Assembly (NCBI GenBank): GCA_035315885.1
Contig: DATFXM010000174.1
Span: 1-64,000 of the forward strand
Source: DATFXM01 sp035315885
Lineage (GTDB): Bacteria > Acidobacteriota > Blastocatellia > UBA7656
Direction of reading: 5' to 3'
DNA: 64,000 nucleotides
A model generated the notes under the pieces. That model made no database searches and had not been told where the DNA came from. It was given only the letters and a program-made list of their open reading frames with translations. Made by a program: the position numbers and the translations under genes. Shown one piece after another: positions 1 through 8,089 of this stretch (position 1 is the first letter of the stretch; every line of letters starts with the position of its first letter).

Positions 1-59
1 CCAAAGTTTCGGTCGAGCACTTGATGAAGGTGTACGACCGGGCGTTCCCGAGAAAATGA
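1..59 (+). CDS. C-terminal fragment of a CDS entering from the left edge, possibly a glycosyltransferase
   Basis: The third forward frame is open from the window edge and stops at TGA 57-59. The last residues read VSVEHLMKVYDRAFPRK. A tail of this kind (hydrophobic helix with a Y-(D/E)-R pattern, then basic residues) is common at the end of family-4 glycosyltransferases, but 18 residues are too few to decide. The next gene starts 53 nt downstream on the same strand, so the two could be co-transcribed. Confidence 0.35.
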   Translation, partial: KVSVEHLMKVYDRAFPRK

Positions 60-111
60 ATCAGGCGGCGCACGGTTGCCTTGCGTATCGCGCCGAGAAG
101 GGAGAGATGCC

Positions 112-1287
112 ATGACCGATGCCGACGCGGCGCTTTCGCTCCCGCTGTTAGACTTCGCCGATTACCGTATAAGCGGAACAAAAGACATTCTGACACCGGC
201 GCTTGCGATTTATCCGGACATCGTGGACTCAAATATCAGATTCAGCCTCGACTTGCTCAATAACGATCCAAGCCGATGGCGGCCTCATATAAAGACAGCC
301 AAGCTCCAGTACACGATCCGGCGTTATGTGGAGTTCGGAGTTGGCCAATTCAAATGCTCGACATCTCTCGAACTGTTAACTGCCTGCAGGGCCGGGGCGT
401 CGGACGTCCTTATCGCGTATCCGCTTGTAGGAGCCAACGCGCGACGCGTGCGCGAGATCGCGTCCGATTTTCAACAAACGAGTATCTCGGCTCTCGTCGA
501 GACGGCTGAACAGATCGAGGCATGGAGTGGGAGCGCCGTCGGACTATTCATAGACGTTAACCCGGGGATGGATCGAACAGGAGTCTCACAAGTCGATAGA
601 GAGGCGATCTTGAATCTGGCCGGCGCGATTGTGCGCTCTGGTCAGGCGTTCCGCGGACTGCACTATTACGACGGACATCTGGGAAAGTTCGATCTGGAAG
701 AGCGACGCGTCCTTGCACATCGAGGTTACGATCGGTTGCTGGAGCTCGTCGCAGCGCTTGAGAAGGCTGGACTCGTGGTGCAGGAAGTTATCACCGCAGG
801 CACGCCGGCGTTTCCCTGTACGCTCTCATATGATGGCTTTATCAAAGCATCATTCGTTCATCGTGCGTCGCCGGGCACGGTGATCTATACGGACTGCACG
901 AGTCTGGCTCAGCTTCCCGGCGACTGGGCCTATCGACCAGCGGCGGTGGTGGTCTCAGCCGTAGTATCGAGGCCTGCGCCTGGCCGCGTGACCTGCGATG
1001 CGGGACACAAGACGGTATCAGCGGATGCCGGATCTCCTACTTGCGCGGTTATCGGCAGGCCCGACCTGGTTCCTGCAAAACCAAGCGAGGAGCACCTGCC
1101 GATAGACCAGGTACACGAGGGTAGCGACCCGCAAATCGGAGAGCTTCTTTACCTCGTGCCCAGACACGTCTGTCCGACCATCAACAACTTCGATCACGCT
1201 ATACTGGTACGCGACGGTCGCGTAGTGGGGGTCGAAGTTGTCACGGCAAGAGGACGAGAAGCACCTCTCGCAAGTAAAGAGCTATGA
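112..1287 (+). CDS. D-threonine aldolase / D-serine dehydratase-like PLP enzyme
   Basis: This is a fold-III (alanine-racemase-like) PLP enzyme of the D-threonine aldolase/D-serine dehydratase family. Such enzymes cleave or deaminate D-beta-hydroxy amino acids and need PLP and a divalent metal. With the start at ATG 112 it has 391 residues, usual for the family. The PLP lysine is K61 in the RPHIKTAK motif. The metal-binding His-x-Cys pair is H352/C354 in PRHVCPT near the C-terminus, inside the D-serine-dehydratase-like domain. ATG 112 is chosen because GGAGAG lies 5 nt upstream. An in-frame TTG at 76 would add 12 residues but has no ribosome site. Family is clear; whether D-threonine or D-serine is the substrate cannot be told from sequence. 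Confidence 0.85.
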   Translation: MTDADAALSLPLLDFADYRISGTKDILTPALAIYPDIVDSNIRFSLDLLNNDPSRWRPHIKTAKLQYTIRRYVEFGVGQFKCSTSLELLTACRAGASDVLIAYPLVGANARRVREIASDFQQTSISALVETAEQIEAWSGSAVGLFIDVNPGMDRTGVSQVDREAILNLAGAIVRSGQAFRGLHYYDGHLGKFDLEERRVLAHRGYDRLLELVAALEKAGLVVQEVITAGTPAFPCTLSYDGFIKASFVHRASPGTVIYTDCTSLAQLPGDWAYRPAAVVVSAVVSRPAPGRVTCDAGHKTVSADAGSPTCAVIGRPDLVPAKPSEEHLPIDQVHEGSDPQIGELLYLVPRHVCPTINNFDHAILVRDGRVVGVEVVTARGREAPLASKEL

Positions 1288-1315
1288 TTCTTGAGTACTG
1301 ACCTACTCGGTGTTA

Positions 1316-1912
1316 CTAGTTGGAAGAGGTTGAGGTTGCCGCGCTAGTCGACACAACCGCTTTCTCGCGTTCGACAGTCGCGGGGTAGCCGAATACGAAA
1401 TCCTTCAGCGCACCGTGCCCCATCCCATAGGTGAAGTCAAAGTCCTTCATTTCTTTGAAGGCCTGGTCGGCGGACCAGCCGTCATGAGTTATTCTGTAGA
1501 CGGCAGTCATCGCGCCCGTTCGGTGCCTTCCACCTTTACAGTGGACGAAGATTGGCTGATTGGCTGGATCACTTACTACCTTTAGAAACTCGGCTGCCTG
1601 GTCCATTGAGGGAGATTCCCGGTCGCTCATTCCGATGCGGACGAACTTCATTCCCGCGGCTTCCACAAGGCCCCGCTCGTCGTCCCGCCCATCACGCTGC
1701 AGGTCGATAATCGTCTTGACTCCGAGGTCCGCCAGTTCTCTGTAAGCCAACCCGCTGGGTTGCGCACCGCGGTAGAAATTCTCGTTGATGCACCCGAAGT
1801 TTTTTATCGAGACTCTCTTCGAGGTTGGGTTTTGAGCCTGTGCGGTGCAAAGAAAACTCAAAATCGCCACAGCCGATGTGGCAAATTTGCGAGCTGAAAG
1901 CCTTCGTCTCAC
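1316..1912 (-). CDS. exported dual-specificity/tyrosine phosphatase-like protein
   Basis: A cysteine-dependent phosphatase of about 198 residues with an N-terminal signal peptide (basic start, hydrophobic stretch, cleavage near AQAQ), so it probably acts outside the cytoplasm. The catalytic P-loop HCKGGRHRTG gives C125 and R131 of the C-x5-R signature. D97 in the SDRES segment is a candidate general acid. The family removes phosphate from tyrosine, serine or other phospho-substrates. The start is put at GTG 1912, 8 nt after AAGGAG. TTG 1918 is in frame but too close to that site. The gene is convergent with the D-threonine aldolase-like gene and divergent from hemF. The substrate is unknown. 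Confidence 0.8.
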   Translation of the reverse strand: MRRRLSARKFATSAVAILSFLCTAQAQNPTSKRVSIKNFGCINENFYRGAQPSGLAYRELADLGVKTIIDLQRDGRDDERGLVEAAGMKFVRIGMSDRESPSMDQAAEFLKVVSDPANQPIFVHCKGGRHRTGAMTAVYRITHDGWSADQAFKEMKDFDFTYGMGHGALKDFVFGYPATVEREKAVVSTSAATSTSSN

Positions 1913-2159
1913 GCGCAAAACTCCTTCGACCGGTTTCCCGATGACCCGTTCTACTAAATTTTCCGAGCTGTATGGCGTATGATACCCCGATATGGGTTCA
2001 ACATCAACAGCCTTTTCTCAGAACAGCAAGCGTGAAGCTCGATTCACAGCAAGTTTGAAGCCGGACACCGGCAAAAATTTGCCCTGCGAGCGACTTTTTT
2101 TGCGAACAGGGTCATCGCTGTGCTGCGATTCTTCGGCAAATTAGTTGAGGACGACGGAA

Positions 2160-3074
2160 ATGACTGCAGAATCGGCGCTCAGAACCCGCGCACGGGACTT
2201 TTTTTCAACGATTCAGGACCAAGTCTGTCTCGCTTTGGAGCATCTGGATGGGCGAGCCACGTTCCAGGAGGACCTGTGGGAGAGGGAAGGCGGTGGCGGC
2301 GGGCGTACCAGAGTGCTTCAGAATGGAGCGGTTTTCGAGAAGGCAGGCGTGAATTTTTCCCAGGTTCATGGGGATTTCCCCCAGGACTTCGCTGCCAGAT
2401 TGCCGGTCGGCGATGGGGTGAAGTTCTTCGCCACCGGAGTCTCGCTCGTCTTGCACCCGCTGAATCCTTTTGTGCCAACGGTCCACGCCAATTTCAGGTT
2501 TCTCCAGAGAGGCTCGGGAGGCTGGTTTGGCGGTGGAACTGACCTGACGCCCTATTACCCGTTCGCTGAAGATGCAGTCCACTTTCACCGGACACTCAAA
2601 GAGGCGTGCGATCGATTCGACGCATCGTTCTATCCCAGGTTCAAGAAGTGGTGCGATGAGTATTTCTATCTCAAACACCGCGACGAGTCGCGCGGGATTG
2701 GTGGAATCTTCTTCGACTATCTTACCGGCGAAGGGCTAGAGGGCGGGCTCGAGTTCATATTTGAGTTTGTTCAAGCAGTTGGTCGAGCGTTCTTGCCCGC
2801 TTATCTGCCGATTGCTGAGCGCCGGGTGGCGACCGAGTACAATGAGCGGCATCGCGAATTTCAGTTGATTCGTCGCGGGCGTTATGTGGAATTCAATCTG
2901 GTTTACGATCGCGGGACACATTTTGGGCTGGAGACAAAAGGAAGGACGGAGTCGATTCTCATGTCCTTGCCGCCGCTCGTCCGGTGGACGTATGACTATC
3001 GTCCCGAGCCGGGATCGGAAGAGGCTCGGGCGTGGGAATTCTTTCACGCTCGCGACTGGCTTGCGGAAGGATGA
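2160..3074 (+). CDS. hemF: oxygen-dependent coproporphyrinogen III oxidase
   Basis: HemF converts coproporphyrinogen III to protoporphyrinogen IX in haem synthesis, using O2, in the cytoplasm. The 304-residue product matches the family's usual ~300 residues. Family blocks in order include HPLNPFVPTVHANFR, FGGGTDLTPYYPF, the KWCDEYFYLKHRDESRG region with GGIFFDYL, and RRGRYVEFNLVYDRGTHFGL near the C-terminus. ATG 2160 has GAGG 9 nt upstream; an in-frame TTG at 2145 is less likely. It is a stand-alone gene, divergent from the phosphatase and convergent with the dipeptidase. Its presence implies that haem can be made under oxygen. Confidence 0.96.
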   Translation: MTAESALRTRARDFFSTIQDQVCLALEHLDGRATFQEDLWEREGGGGGRTRVLQNGAVFEKAGVNFSQVHGDFPQDFAARLPVGDGVKFFATGVSLVLHPLNPFVPTVHANFRFLQRGSGGWFGGGTDLTPYYPFAEDAVHFHRTLKEACDRFDASFYPRFKKWCDEYFYLKHRDESRGIGGIFFDYLTGEGLEGGLEFIFEFVQAVGRAFLPAYLPIAERRVATEYNERHREFQLIRRGRYVEFNLVYDRGTHFGLETKGRTESILMSLPPLVRWTYDYRPEPGSEEARAWEFFHARDWLAEG

Positions 3075-3108
3075 AATCGATGGTCTCGAACCCCGAGAGG
3101 TTTGCAAA

Positions 3109-3134
3109 ACTCAGCACTCAGCGCTCAGAACTCC
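3109..3134. repeat. half-element of the TTCTGAG heptamer family (right arm only)
   Basis: On the plus strand it reads as degenerate CTCAGCA/CTCAGAA units. On the minus strand it is a TTCTGAG-type array that begins inside the dipeptidase gene and supplies its TGA stop codon. No left arm is visible after hemF. Confidence 0.7.
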
Positions 3135-4438
3135 CGTGATACTCGCTCGCATTCGGACATCACTCGCAACAAATTCTCGCCCAGTATCTTCTTTATGTCG
3201 CCATCCGAGTAGCCCCGCTTCATCAGTTCAAACGTGATGGCAGGAAGCTTGGAGATGTCCTCGAGCCCTTCCGGCAGTCCGGTGAACGGCACGCCGTCGA
3301 AGTCCGACCCCAATCCTACGTGATCGATTCCTGCAACCTTCACAATGTGGTCGATATGATCGATCAGCACCGACAGCGGCGTCTTTCCGGGGTTGTTCTG
3401 CTTGCGCCACGCTTCGAGCTCGGCCTGGACCTTCTTCGGTTCCCCGGGGTATTTGCGGGCCAGCTCATCGGTCAGCGCGCGCTCCTTCAACGCGAGCTCC
3501 GCCTTACGTTGATCCAGAAAGCCATCGTAGAAATTCACCATCACCACTCCGCCGTTCTTCCCAAGCGCTCGCAACATATCATCGCTCATGTTTCGCGGGT
3601 GTGGCGCCAGAGCCCTGGCCGATGAGTGGGACGCAATGACCGGAGCTTTAGTCGTGGTGATAACGTCGTAAAACGTCTTATCCGCAACATGCGATATGTC
3701 CACCATCATCCCGATCCGATTCATTTCGAGGACTACCTGACGGCCAAAATCGGTGAGCCCATTGTGATGCGCCACTTTTGGATCGTTGATGTCGCCTTCC
3801 GAATCTGCCCAGTCGTTCGTGTTGGTGTGCGTCAACGTCATGTACCGGACGCCTAACTCGTAGAAGTCGCGCAACGCACGCAGGCTGTCTTCGATTGCGT
3901 GCCCTCCTTCGATTCCCATCAACGCGGCGATCTTTCCTTGCTTCACGATTCGGCGAATGTCCGCCGCAGTCGAAGCCTTTTCCAGCGCATCGGGATGGCG
4001 TCGAATCTGCTCCTTGACTACGTCGATCATGTCCAGCGCTCGTCGCGCGGCGCCTCCGCCTTCGGACGGCTTCCGGGTGACATACTCCTTGCCGACGTAG
4101 ATCGCGAAAAACTCTGCGCCGAGGCCGCCCGCCTTCATACGTCGAATGTCGGTATGCGTTTTGATTTTCGCTGACGGATCGTCCCCGGCCATCCCCAGAT
4201 CGAAACCGTCATCCAGAAGGGGGGATGTGACATCGTTATGCGTGTCCACAACGATGGAAGATTTGTGCAGTCGCAATGCTTTGTTCCACATCGCTTGTTC
4301 AAGCGCCGGACCGCGGTTTGAGGAGCTGCCTGCAGAATCCTTCTTTGTGGCTGACTGGCGCTGCGACCCGCCTGCCGATTCGAATGAAGGCGACACGGAG
4401 ACGAGCAAGAGCGCCGCTATAGCTGGACTCATATTCAT
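3125..4438 (-). CDS. exported membrane dipeptidase (peptidase family M19, renal dipeptidase-like)
   Basis: Zinc-dependent dipeptidase of family M19, which hydrolyses dipeptides. The 437-residue product has an N-terminal signal peptide, so it acts in the periplasm or outside. Metal ligands known for the family can be placed: H67/D69 in VDTHND, E177 in GIEGGH, H250 in DISHVAD and H271 in ASHSSAR, plus the late GLGSDFDG motif. The start is ATG 4438, with AGGAGAG upstream. A longer frame to 4519 exists only because the reverse TTCTGAG array is open in that frame. The last two codons and the TGA stop (REF-stop) are contributed by a TTCTGAG array. Substrate preference is unknown. Confidence 0.92.
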   Translation of the reverse strand: MNMSPAIAALLLVSVSPSFESAGGSQRQSATKKDSAGSSSNRGPALEQAMWNKALRLHKSSIVVDTHNDVTSPLLDDGFDLGMAGDDPSAKIKTHTDIRRMKAGGLGAEFFAIYVGKEYVTRKPSEGGGAARRALDMIDVVKEQIRRHPDALEKASTAADIRRIVKQGKIAALMGIEGGHAIEDSLRALRDFYELGVRYMTLTHTNTNDWADSEGDINDPKVAHHNGLTDFGRQVVLEMNRIGMMVDISHVADKTFYDVITTTKAPVIASHSSARALAPHPRNMSDDMLRALGKNGGVVMVNFYDGFLDQRKAELALKERALTDELARKYPGEPKKVQAELEAWRKQNNPGKTPLSVLIDHIDHIVKVAGIDHVGLGSDFDGVPFTGLPEGLEDISKLPAITFELMKRGYSDGDIKKILGENLLRVMSECERVSREF

Positions 4439-4463
4439 GTTCAGAATATCTCTCCTGGTACTA

Positions 4464-4554
4464 AAGTTCTGAGTTCTGAGTACTGACTTCTGGTTTGAGG
4501 AATTCACATGGAGACCCAAGGCGACAAGACTCAGAACTCAGGACTTAGAACTCA
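4464..4554. repeat. paired TTCTGAG heptamer element
   Basis: Left arm 4464-4490 carries TTCTGAG/TACTGAC units. Right arm 4528-4554 is the complementary orientation, CTCAGAA/CTCAGGA/CTTAGAA. The spacer is about 37 nt and not repeated elsewhere in the window. The element fills the gap between the VWA gene, whose TGA stop lies at its edge, and the dipeptidase start. Confidence 0.8.
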
Positions 4555-5646
4555 CTTGCCCGTGTAGTAGCCGCGACGCGCACGGACCTGCAATCCGGGC
4601 CGCTTTGCTTCTACTCGTATCGTGTGAAAAGTCCCCGGCTTCAGTTGGCTCGTCGAATAGTACGTGAGCACAAACTGCGCTCGCACTTCGGCCGCTATTC
4701 TTCGGTAGATGTCGTCGAGGTCCCGCGCTTCCTTCCTCTGCTCCTCAAAGATCGGTGGAAAAAACGCTCGGCCGCCGGTGTCTTCGCACATCGATTTCAA
4801 CACAAACTCTCCCGCCAGATCCTGCACGTTAGCGGACGGCGCGACTCCAGTGGAATGCACAGCGTAGATAACGATGTCGGCCTTCTGCACATCCGCCAGT
4901 GCTTGAGCCAGCGTAGATCCCGAAGCCGTGTCGGTCCCATCCGAGAGGACTACCATCACGTGTCTTCCTTCGGCAGGCTTGATGTAACCGGACGCGCCGA
5001 TCATCGCATCATAGAGCGGCGTCGCCCCTTCGGCATGCAAGCGCGACAAGCCGTTTACCAGTTCGTCCGTGTTCGAGGTCAGCTCTATTTCGATTCGCGG
5101 CTTAGCTTCGTTTGTGGAAACTGAAACGCTCATCAGCGCTGCCTGATCTCCCCGCTGTAGAACCTGGCGAAAGAACCGCGCCGCCGCTCGCTGTTCAAAC
5201 TCAAAGCGGTGACGAATTGAGCTCGAGGTGTCGAACAGAAAGATCAACCGAAGGGGCAACTGTCCCTCGCGGTAAAAGCCAGCAATCTGCTGCGGCCTTT
5301 CATCCTCGTAAACCTGAAAGTCACGCTCCGACAAATCGTTCACCTGATTTCCCGCCGCGTCGGTCACCGAGGTTATAACCGTGACCAAATCGGCAGTCAG
5401 CTTGAGAGGCTTTTCGTCCTGCGGCTCGTCGGCTGTGCGGCGAGGCCGGTTATCCTGACCGGCCGGCGGCGCGGAAGGAGTGCCCGGCCGTTTGTTCTGG
5501 TTTGATTTGTCAGACTGGTTGGGTTGACGCCCGCTCTGAGATGCGAACGCAAGCGGAAGCAACATCAGGCAAAATGCCAGGAATGAAGCTGCCGCTACGA
5601 CACCGGTTATTGAGTTCTTTGTCTGATTACGATCTTGACCCTTCAA
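4552..5646 (-). CDS. VWFA-related (acidobacterial type) exported protein
   Basis: Von Willebrand factor A domain protein of the kind that is abundant in Acidobacteria. It starts with a membrane or signal segment (about residues 13-36), followed by a Pro/Gln/Asn-rich linker to about residue 75, a short beta domain, then a VWA domain from about residue 130. The metal-ion-dependent adhesion site is intact: D139, S141 and S143 in FDTSSS, and the downstream SDGTDTAS acidic loop. It is probably a secreted or periplasmic protein that binds other proteins. The start is TTG 5646, 7 nt after GGGAG, overlapping the trmFO stop by three bases, so the two are likely co-translated. The binding partner is unknown. 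Confidence 0.85.
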   Translation of the reverse strand: MKGQDRNQTKNSITGVVAAASFLAFCLMLLPLAFASQSGRQPNQSDKSNQNKRPGTPSAPPAGQDNRPRRTADEPQDEKPLKLTADLVTVITSVTDAAGNQVNDLSERDFQVYEDERPQQIAGFYREGQLPLRLIFLFDTSSSIRHRFEFEQRAAARFFRQVLQRGDQAALMSVSVSTNEAKPRIEIELTSNTDELVNGLSRLHAEGATPLYDAMIGASGYIKPAEGRHVMVVLSDGTDTASGSTLAQALADVQKADIVIYAVHSTGVAPSANVQDLAGEFVLKSMCEDTGGRAFFPPIFEEQRKEARDLDDIYRRIAAEVRAQFVLTYYSTSQLKPGTFHTIRVEAKRPGLQVRARRGYYTGK

Positions 5647-7007
5647 TCACTCGCTCCCACTGCACGGGCAGCCCTGATGTAGTCCTGATTCCAGCGCTCG
5701 AATTCCTTCAGCGCAAGCTCCACCTGATAACGATGGCGATCTACTTTTCTTTTCAACCTTCGACGATCCTGCTCCGGCAACGCGGGCAGAAGCGCAAACG
5801 TGATGTTCATCGGCTGAAAGTTGGCCGGATCTGCGTTGCAGATATAGTTGGTCAGGCTGCCCATGGCAGTCTCACGCGGCGCGGCCACCGGCTGACCGCC
5901 TCCCGCGAAAATCGTTGCGTTTACACCGGCCATCAGACCTGTGGCCATCGCCTCGATATAACCTTCGACGCCGGAGATCTGACCGGCAAAGAGAACTCGA
6001 GGCTGGTTTCGCATCTGCAACGTCTGGCTCAGAACTGCCGGTGCGCATATAAACGTGTTTCGGTGTATCTGGCCAAAACGTATGAACTCCGCCTGTTCCA
6101 GTCCCGGAATCAATCTCAGAATTCTTTTCTGCTCGCCAAATTTCAGATGGTTCTGAAAACCAACCAGGTTGTAACTGTCCGACAGCAGGTTCTCCTGACG
6201 CAGTTGTACCACCGCGTACGGTTGACGCCCGCTTCGAGGATCTCGCAAGCCGACCGGTTTCATTGGTCCATATCGGAGAGTGTCTCTACCTCGCCGCGCC
6301 AGCTCCTCGATCGGAAGACAAGCCTCAAAGTACATAGTCGCTTCAAACTCGTGAAGCGGAACCGACTCGGCCCCGCTCAGCTCACCGTAGAACAAATCGT
6401 ATTCTTCCTCAGTCATCGGGCAGTTCAGATAGTCCGCGCCGCCCTTGTCGTATCGCGCAGCCCTGAAGGCGATGTCGTAATTAATTGAGTCGGCCTCCAC
6501 AACCGGCGAGATCGCATCATAGAAATAAAGCTGGTCCTTTCCGGTCAGCCTTGCGATCTCCGCGGTAAGCGCCGGCGAAGTAAGCGGGCCGGTAGCAACA
6601 ATCACGGTACCGGCCTCCGGAATCTTCGTGACCTCGTCTCGAACTACCTTGATGTTGGGATGCGACGAGAGTCGCTCGGTGACCGCCGCAGAAAAACGCT
6701 CTCGGTCAACCGCCAGAGCGGCTCCCGCGGGGACTCGGTGCTCGGAGGCGATGTGGATCAACAGCGATCCGGCACGGCGCAATTCCTCCTTGAGCAGATA
6801 GGGTGCGGTCCCGGGCTCATCCGACTTGAGCGAGTTCGAGCACACGATTTCTGCGAGGTTGGACGTCTGGTGAGCGGGAGTGGGGCAAAGGGGTCGCATT
6901 TCATATAGGACCACATTTGCGCCGCGGATTGCGGCCTGCCAGGCAGCCTCAGAGCCCGCGAGTCCACCCCCGATGATGGTGACGTCAGCTTTCACAGGTT
7001 TATCCAC
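5643..7007 (-). CDS. trmFO: methylenetetrahydrofolate--tRNA-(uracil-5-)-methyltransferase
   Basis: TrmFO uses FADH2 and methylenetetrahydrofolate to make 5-methyluridine at position 54 of tRNA. The 454-residue protein has the N-terminal FAD-binding GGGLAGSEAAWQAA motif (residues 13-26), and the family blocks QTSNLAEIVCSNSLKSDEP, YDAISPVVEADSIN, DYLNCPMTEEEY and VEGYIEAMATGL. GTG 7007 is used as the start; no good ribosome site precedes it, and a second GTG four codons in is possible. It is followed directly by the VWA gene. Upstream is a divergent space containing a GCAGTAG repeat element. Confidence 0.96.
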   Translation of the reverse strand: MDKPVKADVTIIGGGLAGSEAAWQAAIRGANVVLYEMRPLCPTPAHQTSNLAEIVCSNSLKSDEPGTAPYLLKEELRRAGSLLIHIASEHRVPAGAALAVDRERFSAAVTERLSSHPNIKVVRDEVTKIPEAGTVIVATGPLTSPALTAEIARLTGKDQLYFYDAISPVVEADSINYDIAFRAARYDKGGADYLNCPMTEEEYDLFYGELSGAESVPLHEFEATMYFEACLPIEELARRGRDTLRYGPMKPVGLRDPRSGRQPYAVVQLRQENLLSDSYNLVGFQNHLKFGEQKRILRLIPGLEQAEFIRFGQIHRNTFICAPAVLSQTLQMRNQPRVLFAGQISGVEGYIEAMATGLMAGVNATIFAGGGQPVAAPRETAMGSLTNYICNADPANFQPMNITFALLPALPEQDRRRLKRKVDRHRYQVELALKEFERWNQDYIRAARAVGASD

Positions 7008-7116
7008 ACAGGTACGACGCTATTGAAGGAGTGCAACAGAGCTTTGAATTCCTTTTTTCCGGAGTCAATCGATTCGCTGAATTCTATCATTCTGCTCCGA
7101 CGGGAGGAAGTGCTGA

Positions 7117-7278
7117 GTAGTAGGCAGTATGCGGTAGGCAGTAGGCAGTATGCAGTAGGCAGTATGCAGTAGGCAGGTGAGGAGATGAGGGGATGAGGAG
7201 ATCATAAGATGTGACATTGCGTGTTTTGCTCGCTCTTCATCCAACTGCTACTGCAAACTGCAAACTGCCTACTGCCTT
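7117..7278. repeat. paired GCAGTAG heptamer element in the trmFO/SnoaL divergent space
   Basis: The left arm (7117-7176) is an imperfect tandem of GCAGTAG, GCAGTAT and GCGGTAG units. The right arm (7243-7278) is its complement, CTACTGC/AAACTGC. Between the arms lie purine-rich GATGAGG repeats and a unique stretch. This element accounts for about half of the ~310-nt space between trmFO and the SnoaL-like gene. I see no clear promoter in the rest. Confidence 0.8.
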
Positions 7279-7320
7279 TTCCTTGAAATCTCCGAGGCAC
7301 CGTTATATCGTGCGCTGCCT

Positions 7321-7746
7321 ATGCACCCGGAAGACCGCATCAACGTGGAAGAAGCCAACAACGAGTTCTACAGGGCTCTCGAGTCCGGAAAGCTCGAACT
7401 GATGGAGAGCGTGTGGGCCCATGAGGAATGGGTCAAATGCGTGCATCCGGGTTGGGGTCTCATCACCGGTTGGCAAAGAGTTAAAGATAGCTGGGCGCGA
7501 ATATTCGAGAGTGGCCAGAAGATGAGGGCGAGCCCGACCGAAGTTACGGTCCGCGAACTCGGCGACCTCGCGTGGGTAACCTGCACCGAGAACATCACCG
7601 TCTTCAGCGAAGAAAACTTCGACACCGCTCAGGCCGCCGCAACAAACCTCTTCTTGAAACGCGACGAGCGATGGCTGATGATCCATCACCACGCATCGGC
7701 GATACCGATGATCGTGTCCGAAGATGCAACCGACACCATTCAGTAA
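7321..7746 (+). CDS. SnoaL-like / NTF2-fold protein
   Basis: A 141-residue cytoplasmic protein with the pattern of the SnoaL-like (DUF4440-type) NTF2 fold: an N-terminal helix pair (EEANNEFYRALESG), the VWAHEEWVKCVHPGW block, a GWQRVKDSWARIF helix, and a terminal beta-sheet with LGDLAWVTCTENI and WLMIHHHAS. Members include small cyclases, isomerases and uncharacterised ketosteroid-isomerase relatives. The histidine triplet near residue 121 could be in the pocket. ATG 7321 has no good ribosome site. It stands alone, divergent from trmFO. No specific reaction can be assigned. Confidence 0.75.
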   Translation: MHPEDRINVEEANNEFYRALESGKLELMESVWAHEEWVKCVHPGWGLITGWQRVKDSWARIFESGQKMRASPTEVTVRELGDLAWVTCTENITVFSEENFDTAQAAATNLFLKRDERWLMIHHHASAIPMIVSEDATDTIQ

Positions 7747-7831
7747 TCACGCCCACAAAGGGCGAGTGCTGAGTCTGAGTCCTGAGTTTTTGATTGGTCG
7801 TGGCGCAGGCGTAAACGGGTTGGCAGGCTTT

Positions 7832-7871
7832 TTCAAGAATTTGGAATTTAATCCAGAATCTCATACTTGAA
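7832..7871 (+). repeat. TTCAAG stem-loop motif, copy 1
   Basis: TTCAAGAATTTGGA followed by a short AT loop and TCCAGAATCTCATACTTGAA. The ends pair (TTCAAG with CTTGAA), as do AATT-TGGA with TCCAGAATT apart from one bulge. A close copy lies at 11596-11635, also upstream of a TonB-dependent receptor. Confidence 0.6.
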
Positions 7872-8068
7872 GTTCGAGTCTGGGCTGCAGGCACCCGAAT
7901 CGGAACATTGCGAACTCGCATTCTTGCAGTTGTTAACCTCGACGGGGCGCTGGAAATCCAAACTGGAACGCCAGTTGAGTGTCGTTGACCAGAATCCGGC
8001 ATTACAGATTCGAAGCATAGGGGTATCGCACACACTTTCCAGCGGCCGGTGTGTTCTCTAAACGACTA

Positions 8069-8084
8069 ACCTCACCAGGGAGGT
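8069..8084 (+). promoter_or_regulatory. small hairpin masking the ribosome site of the first TonB receptor
   Basis: ACCTC (8069-8073) can pair with GAGGT (8080-8084) over a six-base loop. GAGGT is the core of the Shine-Dalgarno GGGAGGTG that serves ATG 8090, so translation could depend on opening this stem. The pairing is seen; the role is inferred. Confidence 0.35.
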
Positions 8085-8089
8085 GAATC

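Larger units (their letters stand above)
7747..8089 (+). other. 343-nt leader of the first TonB-dependent receptor
   Basis: The space holds a short half-element of the TTCTGAG family (7765-7789), a TTCAAG stem-loop shared with the next receptor's leader (7832-7871), about 190 nt of unassigned sequence, and a small hairpin that overlaps the receptor's ribosome site (8069-8084). I see no open frame with coding character here and no convincing promoter pair. Confidence 0.5.

Noticed and set aside
2060..2072. GCCGG-ACA-CCGGC hairpin upstream of hemF as a regulatory element
   Set aside because: Five base pairs only, no gene ends there, and no conserved sequence supports it.
4439..4519. N-terminal extension of the dipeptidase frame
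   Set aside because: Repeat-derived; ATG 4438 has a ribosome site and begins a signal peptide.
5502..6488. 328-residue plus-strand frame
   Set aside because: Shadow of trmFO and the VWA gene, which are better supported.
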